A stretch of DNA of 41,818 nt, from assembly GCA_018651745.1 (NCBI GenBank), contig JABIDL010000030.1:27032-68849 (forward strand), written 5' to 3'. The DNA is from Candidatus Neomarinimicrobiota bacterium. Lineage in GTDB: Bacteria; Fidelibacterota; Marinisomatia; Marinisomatales; TCS55. Both the position numbers and the translations under genes were made by a program. Position 1 is the stretch's first letter; every line of letters begins with the position of its first letter. Of this stretch, positions 9,592-17,882 are shown one piece after another. The notes under the pieces are model-generated. The model was not told where the DNA came from and ran no database searches. It was given only the letters and a program-made list of their open reading frames with translations.

Positions 9592-10453
9592 ATTACTTCT
9601 TTTCTGCATTTTCTTCGGATCATTGGATGTCCTTTCTGCTGAACTATTGAAACCAGTCGAAGGGGGAGAAGAAAAAGAAATTTTAATTGTTAGCGGAAAT
9701 CGGAGATTGTATTATGTCGTTCGCTCTAAAGAATTGATGTACGAAGTTAGCGGACCGGTGAGATTAAAATTCATCACTCGCTTTCCTGCGATGCAACCAG
9801 GGAAAAGAACCCGCCATGCGTTTAAATATGATCTATTAATTGATGAAGCAGACACCATACATGTGAACCATAAATATCTCCGACAAAAAGGAATTCGATC
9901 CATTCAACATCCGAATCATCATTATACACATTCAGGGCATTATACAATCAATATCCCTGAAGGACGTCATTGGGTCAGAGTTTTGGTCCCTGAAAATCAA
10001 GATTATCCTGTTTTGATGCGAGCGGTTGCAAAAACATTTGAACTACCAAAAGGTGCGAAAAAAATTCTGACACCAATGGTTCACCAACTCAGCAAAATTG
10101 TTCAAGTTGGTAGTAAGGAAATTGAGTATTTTGAGCTTAAATATGGTGCACCTCTTCAAGTTGCAGTTAAAGGTCCAAAAATACTTAGGGTGACTAGCAG
10201 ACTATTATTTGAAAATTGGATGGGAGATGAAGAAGCTTACCGGCTTCAGTTGAAAGAGGGTAAAGACATTTTTGGAACATATTATTTTAGTACGGATCGA
10301 TCAGATAAATCATCGCTGAAATCGAATGATGAAATTGTTCCAGGAAAATGGCGTACTTGTGAAATCAAACTTTCGGAAGGAGACCATATTATAACGGTCA
10401 AGGTATTAGAAAAAGACAAAACAGTATTATTGAGATTTTTGGAATTCAATTGA
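9569..10453 (+). CDS. Secreted two-domain protein of unknown function
   Basis: The 294 residues start with a signal peptide (about 1-24, ending VLSA-E). The mature part contains the same beta-rich domain twice, at about 48-153 and 187-292. In both copies a GP motif (SGPVRL, KGPKIL) is followed by a charged middle, a P-E-G-x-H or S-E-G-D-H turn (EGRHWVRVLV, EGDHIITVKV) and a closing L(M/L)R. I do not recognise a named family. The gene starts 23 bases inside pgsW and its stop overlaps the start of the barrel gene (TGATG). It therefore sits between polymer synthesis and the outer membrane, and a periplasmic role in handling poly-gamma-glutamate is a reasonable but untested idea. Confidence 0.75.
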   Translation: MNLTAYCKLLLFCIFFGSLDVLSAELLKPVEGGEEKEILIVSGNRRLYYVVRSKELMYEVSGPVRLKFITRFPAMQPGKRTRHAFKYDLLIDEADTIHVNHKYLRQKGIRSIQHPNHHYTHSGHYTINIPEGRHWVRVLVPENQDYPVLMRAVAKTFELPKGAKKILTPMVHQLSKIVQVGSKEIEYFELKYGAPLQVAVKGPKILRVTSRLLFENWMGDEEAYRLQLKEGKDIFGTYYFSTDRSDKSSLKSNDEIVPGKWRTCEIKLSEGDHIITVKVLEKDKTVLLRFLEFN

Positions 10454-11496
10454 TGCGTTTTAATTATATCGGAATTATTTTTCTCGGTTTGGGATATCCT
10501 CAAGCACAAGCAACCATTTTAAACACACCGATATATTTCAACATCAAATTGACCAATGGATATGATTCCAATGTACTTCGTTTTTCTAGTGGAGAACAAG
10601 AATCTGCTGCGGTCGAACCGGACTTAATGGGTGGAATGTCCACATTTGATTCCCACTATTTACGTGGCGAATTGCTTGGAAAATCTATTTTCAATTTTAG
10701 CAGGAAACGCAATATAACTTTTTCGGGGAGAGCAGCATTAATCCGATATTCTCACAGTCAGGAAAAACAATACACAAGTGGAAAAATAGAATTGAAGTAC
10801 AGTTGGGGGCCGTATAGATCTTTTAAATATTCTATCCGTGATTTGTCTGATTATTATTTGCGGGACTATGTGAATAAAGATGTGACGAATACTCAATTTA
10901 TCGCCTGCATGTTTTCCGATAGAGATCAACAAATTGCTTTATCATATCCAATTGTTCGTCGAACTTGGATTTCACTTGCTGGCGGATACTTGCAGCGATA
11001 TTTTAATGGTGATTTTTCTGAATTTGATTTGGACATCCTATATCAGAAAGGTCGAATTTCATGGAAAACTCCATGGAATTTGACGATGAGTATAGAAGGG
11101 GAAATTGGAAAAGCAGATAATATCACTTTTGGAGAAACCGCCCGCGCGAGCGATTTGGATAGATCTTATCAATATTCCCAATTCTATTTTCCTCTTAAAT
11201 CATCTACTTCCCTTTGGTTATTGGACGAATTAGGAGGCGCTTTTCGACAGGAAATTCGTCAATATGCTGCTGAATCATTAGATGATCCACTTCACAGCGG
11301 AAGGGCGCACACCGATCGTAAATTAGATATATGGATGAAAAAAAATATCTCAGAATCGTTATCTGTTAAACTCATGGTAAGAAACCGCGAAAGAATTACA
11401 CACTCCAATTATAGTTGGGTCCAAAAATTAAAGTCTTTCAGACAAGTTCAGGTGTGGGTTGAAATTGGATGGAGGTCGGTGTATGACAAATATTAA
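10453..11496 (+). CDS. Probable outer-membrane beta-barrel protein
   Basis: The protein has 347 residues. A short signal peptide (IGIIFLGLGYPQAQA) is followed by a region of alternating polar and aromatic residues typical of outer-membrane barrels: IYFNIKLTNGYDSNVLRFS, then many short strands with Tyr, Trp and Phe at their ends. The final strand VQVWVEIGWRSVYDKY is not a perfect barrel terminus. I place the start at the ATG at 10453, which shares a base with the previous TGA; a TTG one codon earlier is the only alternative. No named family was recognised. Its position in the pgs run suggests an outer-membrane channel or anchor for the polymer, which is inference. Confidence 0.7.
   Translation: MRFNYIGIIFLGLGYPQAQATILNTPIYFNIKLTNGYDSNVLRFSSGEQESAAVEPDLMGGMSTFDSHYLRGELLGKSIFNFSRKRNITFSGRAALIRYSHSQEKQYTSGKIELKYSWGPYRSFKYSIRDLSDYYLRDYVNKDVTNTQFIACMFSDRDQQIALSYPIVRRTWISLAGGYLQRYFNGDFSEFDLDILYQKGRISWKTPWNLTMSIEGEIGKADNITFGETARASDLDRSYQYSQFYFPLKSSTSLWLLDELGGAFRQEIRQYAAESLDDPLHSGRAHTDRKLDIWMKKNISESLSVKLMVRNRERITHSNYSWVQKLKSFRQVQVWVEIGWRSVYDKY
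11471..11475 (+). promoter_or_regulatory. Ribosome-binding site that sets the lipoprotein start
   Basis: GGAGG lies 7 bases before the ATG at 11483, inside the end of the barrel gene. It is one of the few strong sites in the window and decides between this ATG and an upstream TTG. Confidence 0.65.
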
Positions 11497-12529
11497 ACAT
11501 TTCAAAATACTTGGTATTTTGGCAGTTTTCATGCTGCAGTCTTGTATGGAACCAGACTTAGACTCTGTTTGGGATATTGAGAGAATTACAACATTGAATA
11601 CCATTGGATATTGCCGATCAGCGGTTGTGGTGAATGACACCGCTTATGTTGCTGCCGGTCAGAACGGATTTCAAATTTGGGATATGTCCGCTTTTATAAA
11701 TATGGGGACCGATCCAACTCTTGTTGCAGCTATGGATTCTTATGCTACAGAACAGGATTTTGATGATATTACACAAGTAGAATATTCTCAAACTCACAGA
11801 GTTGTTTTTGCAGTTGAAAGCAACTCTCTTGTAAATATTATTGATAAAATTGGTAGTGATAGTTTGGATTGGGACGGTGCAAAAATGAGCGAGAAAACTC
11901 GCGAAATTCGTGTCATAGATGATAGTAGCGGATTTACGATTTATGCTGCAGATAACGATGACGGTCTCAAATGGAATTATTTCGAATTACAGAGTTGGGG
12001 AGAATGGTTTCATACGTCCGGGGAAGAAATTTGGGAAAATGGCAAACCGACGGGAATTGATATTGTTGGCAATCAACTTGCACTTACAACTGACCAAACC
12101 GGAGTAAGTTTATATCAGTTGAGCGATTTAAAAACGAACCCAGAGTTCATCAATTCGGTTGATACCCAAGGTAGCGCCGATAAAGTAACATTAACCAATA
12201 CCGGCTTATTTGTGGCGTCCGAAGAGGCTGGGGCTTATTTTATTCCATTTATGGATTTTCCCAGTAGTGCTAATAGAACACCGCCCGAACTGTTAAAAAC
12301 AACTCGATTTGCTGAAGACTTGTATGTTAAACATATATCAGTTTCTGGGAATACAGCAGTTTTATCGCTCGGATCCGGAGGCATAGCATTATACGATATT
12401 TCAAATTTGTTTGTCCCAATTTCGCGAGGGATTTTTGAAATTGGGTATGTGTATAAAACAGTCTTTGAATCTAGCTATATTCTTGCTTGCTCACGAGAAG
12501 GACTACAAGTTTTATCCATTAAGGAATAA
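11483..12529 (+). CDS. Lipoprotein with LVIVD-like beta-propeller repeats
   Basis: The 348-residue protein starts at the ATG at 11483, which has a GGAGG ribosome site at 11471-11475. This start gives a lipoprotein signal, with a hydrophobic stretch ending LQSC (Cys21). A TTG further upstream would bury it. The mature part carries propeller-type repeats of the LVIVD style, for example VVVNDTAYVAAGQNGFQIWD, GNQLALTTDQTGVSLYQLSD and GNTAVLSLGSGGIALYDISN. Such proteins usually sit on the outer membrane as binding scaffolds. It overlaps the barrel gene by 14 bases and ends 1 base before the next ATG. Confidence 0.75.
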   Translation: MTNIKHFKILGILAVFMLQSCMEPDLDSVWDIERITTLNTIGYCRSAVVVNDTAYVAAGQNGFQIWDMSAFINMGTDPTLVAAMDSYATEQDFDDITQVEYSQTHRVVFAVESNSLVNIIDKIGSDSLDWDGAKMSEKTREIRVIDDSSGFTIYAADNDDGLKWNYFELQSWGEWFHTSGEEIWENGKPTGIDIVGNQLALTTDQTGVSLYQLSDLKTNPEFINSVDTQGSADKVTLTNTGLFVASEEAGAYFIPFMDFPSSANRTPPELLKTTRFAEDLYVKHISVSGNTAVLSLGSGGIALYDISNLFVPISRGIFEIGYVYKTVFESSYILACSREGLQVLSIKE

Positions 12530-12530
12530 T

Positions 12531-15500
12531 ATGAACCACCCAATAAAACATACCAAAATTCTTGTTTCATCCATATTTCTAATAGTGTTTCTCTTTGGAC
12601 AAACTGATGCATGGCAAGCCAATGGAGTCGCAATTCGGCAAGGTGTTCATATTGAATGGCAAAAAACTACGTGTCCGGGTTCAGTTGGATCGGCTATTAT
12701 GATTTGGTCAGATACAAGAAATGGGAATCGAGATGTTTTTGCACAAAAAGTCAGTTTTACCGGTGATGTTTTTTGGGGAACAGGTGGCGTTCCGGTTACA
12801 GAATTGCCGGGAAGACAGGAAGATCCTGTTGCGATTGAGGACAATGCTGGCGGCGCGTTTATTGCATGGGTGGATTATCGTTTTGATAAAGAGGGAGACA
12901 TATATTTACAACATATTAATTCAGACGGAAATAGCGTTTTAGATAATTTGGGTATTGCAATATGTAATGTGGCTGGAAAACAGGGTTCCATCAATATGTG
13001 CACAGACAGTTCCGGAGGTGTTTTTATTACATGGCAAGACGGACGTAACGGTTTAGATGAAGATATTTATGGAACACATGTGGATTACAATAATAATGTT
13101 GGTCACCCGGGAATCGGTGTTGCAATTATAGAAGCATCCGGTACTCAAGGACCAAAAAGCATTGAATATGCAGGGGACGGTGATGCTTTTGTAGTTTGGT
13201 CCGATGCAAGAATCAGCGCAGAAAATTTGGATATTTACGCTCAAAGAATTCACCAAGATTTGTCTCTTCAATTTGATGTCGGTGGTTTACCGATAGCAAA
13301 TACGATGGAATTAGAAACACGCCCAAAAGTTACATTTATGTCAGGAGTAAAATCCTGCGTTGTTTGGCAGCAGGGATCAGGAATTACGGAAGTCGTTTAC
13401 CAAGTAGTTGACACATCCGGTTTAGTTTTGTCCAATGAAAAACCATTAACAAAAGACCCGGCGTCAAAGGCAGGTCCCCGTGTGAAGCGTGGAACCGGTG
13501 GTACAGTTTTCGCATCATGGGAAGATTACAGGTTTGACTCCACAGATCCGACTTATTTTATCCAAAAAATTAGCAACGATGGCTCTATTCTTTGGGATTC
13601 AGCAGGAGTGCCTCTGGATTCAATTTACAATACACAAGATGGCGCCAGATTTTCCGGTGATGAAAATGGTGGCGTAGTTTTCGTATGGGAACGAGGTACA
13701 TTTCCAGATAAGGATATTGTAGCCCAACATTTTGATTCGTTTGGAAATCGTATTTTGCCGGATTCCGGTCTTGCTATTTCTAACGCAAATGGGAATCAAG
13801 ATTCACCGATTATTACATCAGATGAAGTGGTTGGGCAATTTGTTATTTTTTCTGATGTAAGTGGCGGAAGTATTGATCTTAAAACTCAGTTAATTGATGA
13901 TATGAATACTATTGGTTTTTCTGAAAATGGAATCACAGTCATCGAAGGATTGGATGGGGATATAAATTATGTTCGAGCGGAAACTATGGAAAATGGACAA
14001 GTAGTGCTTGCTTGGGAGGATAATAGATATGGGAAAGTGTTGTTTGCGAACTATATTTTAGAGGAGGGCTCAGATTCTACCGAGCCAAATGGAAAACAAA
14101 TCGGCTTTGCCTCTTTCCATTCAGATCCCCTAATAAATGAACCGGTGTTTACCAATTCATACGGAAGCTTTTATACAGGTATTTACGATAAAAGTAGCGG
14201 TGTAGCATTATCTCGCGTTAACCGTTTGGATATGAATTTGATAAACCAATGGGATTCTACCGGTATATATCTTAATAATGGATCTGATCAGATTAACCTA
14301 CATTTAACACCCCATATATCTGGTGTTGCGTGTGTTTGGTCAGAAATTCGCAATGTATGGGATTATGATATATATTTTACTGTACTGGGTGATGATGGCA
14401 ATATCCTAGAAGCTGAAAACACCATTGCAAATGAATCAGTTAATGAATTTGTTGAGTTAGTTTTTCAGCTTCCTGATGGAGATTATATGGTTCTTTGGCA
14501 AGAGGGGCATTGGAATGCAGGCGTTCTAAAATATATTCGTCTAAATTCGTCCGGAACACCTGCGAGTGGGTGGGTATCGAGCGGAAAAGTATTATCACAC
14601 TCGGGAGATGCCAGTAATCTAATTGGAACAATGAACCATGATTCAACAGAAATTATTTTGGTTTGGGAAAACAGATTTTCAGCGACAAAAAAAGACATTT
14701 ATAGTCAAACCATTGATTTGGATGGGAATACACTTTTTGGTGAGGATCCCCTTATTTTGACAGAAGCTATAAATGATCAGAGATCTCCGTCTATTGCTCT
14801 AGATGAAAACACCGCTGCATTTGTTTCATGGGCAGATTTTCGAAATGGTGATGCGTTCTCAATCTATGGCCAGCGGATTGATGTGGAAAATCGATCCTTA
14901 ATTGATTCTAATATTCTTATTTGTTGTGACCAAGATACATTTTACCGAGACAATCCTGATGTGATAGCGTTTGGTGATGATTCATTTTTTATCACATGGG
15001 AGGATGAACGTGGTTCAGCGGTTGACGATCCTCTTCTTTCTGGTGGGTTGGATATTTATGGTGCAAAAGTAGTCAATGGTTTAGTTCAAAACCAAATTAT
15101 CATTGCTGCAGAATACCATGATCAGAAATCCCCAAAAATAATTCCCATCGGTGGGATCGATTCTAATGCTTGGTTTTTATATTGGCAAGATTATAGAAGT
15201 TCGGGAAAAGCTGATTTAGTGAATTTATATGGACAAGTGTTGTTAATTGATCCAAATATGAATATCAATTCACATACAGTTCCAATTGAGTTTAGAGTTG
15301 GTCCGGCATACCCTAACCCATTTAATGGGATAATTTCAATCCCGATCCAAACCCATTCTTCAGCACCAATCCGGATTTCTATTTACAATGTGCTTGGCCG
15401 TCAGGTTTATGATGCAATACTCATCCCAAATCATCCGGGCGAAATGACGTTTAATTGGACGGGGGAAGATATATTTGGTCGTGAAGTAGCAAGTGGAATT

Positions 15501-15563
15501 TATTTGTATCAGATTCAATCAAGAGATGCTGTTTTTAAAGGCAAGGTCTCTTTTTTAAAGTGA
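12531..15563 (+). CDS. Large secreted repeat protein with T9SS sorting domain
   Basis: The 1010 residues begin with a signal peptide (KILVSSIFLIVFLFGQTDA). The body is built from about a dozen repeats of 55-80 residues with a consensus like W-x-D-x-R followed by D-I-Y-x-Q; examples are IWSDTRNGNRDVFAQ, TWQDGRNGLDEDIYG, SWADFRNGDAFSIYGQ and YWQDYRSS. The pattern suggests beta-propeller blades. The last 85 residues are a T9SS type A sorting domain (AYPNPFNG, IYNVLGRQVYD, KGKVSFLK). I place the start at 12531, one base after the previous stop with AAGGA just upstream; a start at 12411 would overlap the previous gene and lose the signal peptide. The ligand or enzyme role is unknown. Confidence 0.82.
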   Translation: MNHPIKHTKILVSSIFLIVFLFGQTDAWQANGVAIRQGVHIEWQKTTCPGSVGSAIMIWSDTRNGNRDVFAQKVSFTGDVFWGTGGVPVTELPGRQEDPVAIEDNAGGAFIAWVDYRFDKEGDIYLQHINSDGNSVLDNLGIAICNVAGKQGSINMCTDSSGGVFITWQDGRNGLDEDIYGTHVDYNNNVGHPGIGVAIIEASGTQGPKSIEYAGDGDAFVVWSDARISAENLDIYAQRIHQDLSLQFDVGGLPIANTMELETRPKVTFMSGVKSCVVWQQGSGITEVVYQVVDTSGLVLSNEKPLTKDPASKAGPRVKRGTGGTVFASWEDYRFDSTDPTYFIQKISNDGSILWDSAGVPLDSIYNTQDGARFSGDENGGVVFVWERGTFPDKDIVAQHFDSFGNRILPDSGLAISNANGNQDSPIITSDEVVGQFVIFSDVSGGSIDLKTQLIDDMNTIGFSENGITVIEGLDGDINYVRAETMENGQVVLAWEDNRYGKVLFANYILEEGSDSTEPNGKQIGFASFHSDPLINEPVFTNSYGSFYTGIYDKSSGVALSRVNRLDMNLINQWDSTGIYLNNGSDQINLHLTPHISGVACVWSEIRNVWDYDIYFTVLGDDGNILEAENTIANESVNEFVELVFQLPDGDYMVLWQEGHWNAGVLKYIRLNSSGTPASGWVSSGKVLSHSGDASNLIGTMNHDSTEIILVWENRFSATKKDIYSQTIDLDGNTLFGEDPLILTEAINDQRSPSIALDENTAAFVSWADFRNGDAFSIYGQRIDVENRSLIDSNILICCDQDTFYRDNPDVIAFGDDSFFITWEDERGSAVDDPLLSGGLDIYGAKVVNGLVQNQIIIAAEYHDQKSPKIIPIGGIDSNAWFLYWQDYRSSGKADLVNLYGQVLLIDPNMNINSHTVPIEFRVGPAYPNPFNGIISIPIQTHSSAPIRISIYNVLGRQVYDAILIPNHPGEMTFNWTGEDIFGREVASGIYLYQIQSRDAVFKGKVSFLK

Positions 15564-15566
15564 TTT

Positions 15567-17882
15567 ATGGTAAACAAATTTATATTATGTCTGTTTGCCT
15601 TGAATTGTGGTCTTTTTGCCGAGCCGCTCGACCCGCGCTTTCACTCGTTTAATGAAATAAAATCCTTCCTCGATTCGCTCGATCAATTAGAACAATACGA
15701 GGATATATTTCGTGTGGATACGATTGGCTACTCCGGCGCCGAAACTTTGCCTATACTTGCGGTGAAAATTTCCGATAATGTTCACATAAAAGAAGATGAA
15801 CCAAGAGTATTATTTCTTGGACAATGCCATGCAGAAGAAATACTTGGTGTGGAGGCAGTATTGGAAATGATTTTGACACTACTGAGTCCACCCCCCCCTA
15901 TGGCAAGTCATGTTCAGATTTTGCGACAGGAAATTGAAACATGGATCATTCCCACCTACAATCCGGAAGGCTTAAATGTGGTTCATTCGGAAATGGATTT
16001 AAGCTATCGAAAAAACAAACGCGATTTCAGCCCGACCGGGCCGACTCCCAACGGTGTGTTTGATTTTGATCCGAGTATCGGTAACGATGTGGATGGTGTG
16101 GATTTAAACAGGAATTACGATTTCAATTGGTTTTTTGGTGATTCGTTTTTAGTTAATGATCCAACGGATTATGCTGCCCATTATGATTATTATCGTGGTC
16201 CTGAACCTTTTTCAGAACAGGAGACAAAGGCTATTCGTGATTTTGCATTGGAACAGGATTTTCTTTTTTCCATTGCGTGGCACAGTGCTAGATCGGGGCG
16301 TTATTCTGAATTGGTGATTTCATCTTGGAAATGGGCAGAAGGGAAAAATACCCCGGACAATAATGCTCAAAATACCATTGCCGATGCATTGGCTGGAAAC
16401 CTTCAAAAAGAGTACAGTGAAGATTTTTACCAGTCTGAGCAGAGTGTGTCACGTCGGGGGAATGCTCACGATTGGTTTTATACTGCAACGGGTTGTTTTC
16501 AATATCTTGTTGAGTGTGGGACTGCAAATCTGCAACCCGACAGCGCGTTGATTGAAGATACGATCCAGAGGTTAATCCCTGGAATGGTGTACTTAATGGA
16601 TCGAACGATTGGTTATCAAGAAGATGCCGCCCAAATCACCGGAATTGTAACGGACGAATTGGGAAATCCTTTTGAGGATGTGGAAATTATCATCAATGAA
16701 TTAAACGGTGGTGTTAACGATCCGCGCCTGACGGATGAATTTGGGCGGTATCGGCGTATTGTCACTGAAGGCACTTATCAGTTAACGGCGCAAAAATACG
16801 GGTATGAACCGGTAACAAATACGATCACCGCAAACAACAGTGGAACCACAATACTGGATTTTTCTTTGGATCCGCTAACCGAGGTTAACATCAATTTATC
16901 GATCGGGTTTTACCAACAATTATGGCACGATGAACATTTCTCATGGATAATGACTAATGATTTTTTTACAGATACAATCATTGTTGATGATGGTAGTAAT
17001 ACATTTGCGATGCCAAAGGGTAATTGGGACATTCAAACAGTTTATGACGACAGCTATTTTCCGTGGATAAGGAATCTTGAATTGGACTCAGACATGGAAA
17101 TCAACGTGAGTTTTAGGCAGAATGTAATTGACACAGTTTTAGGCTTCGGCGATTCGACGATGTGGAACCAAATTGGAGGTGACTGGACAATTGATTCGGG
17201 ATCTCTTAGATCTCAAGTTGGTTCTTTCTACAATAATGGAAACAGGGAAGATACCCTTGAAATTCGATCCCGATGGTTTGATATGACCGGAATGCAACAG
17301 ATTGCTTGTGTAATCAATCACCGCTACGAACTTGAATGGGACGTGGATTCCCTGTTTCTTACACTGGTGAACGGACAGGACAGCGTTTTAACAGAATGGT
17401 CCGCGACCGACCAGAATTGGCATGCATTTCGTACGGACAGAATTGTTGCGCGGGATACGTCTGGATTTGACTCAGTCCGAGTGCGGTTAAGGTTTTCACG
17501 GGATGCTTCTGTCAATTACCGCGGCTGGGAAATAGCATCATTGCGCATCTTGGGTTTGGATGACCCGTATCTGAATGTTACAGAATCAGGCCCTCAAATC
17601 CGTTCTTCTTTCTCGGTTTCCGACCCGTATCCAAATCCGTCATCCGGTATGATTTCCATTGATATGGAGCACATTCAATTTCCGTTGCAAGTAACTATAT
17701 TTAATCTGCTAGGACAGGAAATATTCAACCAATCGTTGAATCAGGGATTTAGGGAACAAATTACATGGCAATTGAATTTGTTTAATCAAATGGATGTACC
17801 AATAAGTTCAGGTGTATATTTCCTGCGCTTTTCTACCTCACACAAGGAGTTCATCAAAAAATGCGTTTACTTGCGGCCGTAA
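15567..17882 (+). CDS. Secreted M14 zinc carboxypeptidase with T9SS sorting domain
   Basis: This metallo-carboxypeptidase has 771 residues and a signal peptide (FILCLFALNCGLFA). The M14 zinc site is complete: H88-x-x-E91 in GQCHAEEILG and H239 in IAWHSARSG. The catalytic Glu is probably E316 in LVECGTANL. A carboxypeptidase-regulatory-like domain follows (about 355-430, ITGIVTDELGNPFEDVEI), then a beta domain, and a T9SS type A sorting domain ends the protein (SDPYPNPSSG, IFNLLGQEIF, KKCVYLRP). It starts 3 bases after the previous stop and overlaps the next gene by 22 bases. Substrate is unknown; because some M14-related enzymes cut gamma-glutamyl bonds, the neighbouring pgs genes make that worth testing. 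A run of eight C bases lies at 15891-15898. Confidence 0.9.
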   Translation: MVNKFILCLFALNCGLFAEPLDPRFHSFNEIKSFLDSLDQLEQYEDIFRVDTIGYSGAETLPILAVKISDNVHIKEDEPRVLFLGQCHAEEILGVEAVLEMILTLLSPPPPMASHVQILRQEIETWIIPTYNPEGLNVVHSEMDLSYRKNKRDFSPTGPTPNGVFDFDPSIGNDVDGVDLNRNYDFNWFFGDSFLVNDPTDYAAHYDYYRGPEPFSEQETKAIRDFALEQDFLFSIAWHSARSGRYSELVISSWKWAEGKNTPDNNAQNTIADALAGNLQKEYSEDFYQSEQSVSRRGNAHDWFYTATGCFQYLVECGTANLQPDSALIEDTIQRLIPGMVYLMDRTIGYQEDAAQITGIVTDELGNPFEDVEIIINELNGGVNDPRLTDEFGRYRRIVTEGTYQLTAQKYGYEPVTNTITANNSGTTILDFSLDPLTEVNINLSIGFYQQLWHDEHFSWIMTNDFFTDTIIVDDGSNTFAMPKGNWDIQTVYDDSYFPWIRNLELDSDMEINVSFRQNVIDTVLGFGDSTMWNQIGGDWTIDSGSLRSQVGSFYNNGNREDTLEIRSRWFDMTGMQQIACVINHRYELEWDVDSLFLTLVNGQDSVLTEWSATDQNWHAFRTDRIVARDTSGFDSVRVRLRFSRDASVNYRGWEIASLRILGLDDPYLNVTESGPQIRSSFSVSDPYPNPSSGMISIDMEHIQFPLQVTIFNLLGQEIFNQSLNQGFREQITWQLNLFNQMDVPISSGVYFLRFSTSHKEFIKKCVYLRP
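15891..15898. repeat. C8 tract in the M14 carboxypeptidase gene
   Basis: Eight consecutive C bases encode part of the Pro run SPPPPM near residue 110, just after the first zinc-site motif. A one-base slip would stop the protein early. Confidence 0.6.
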
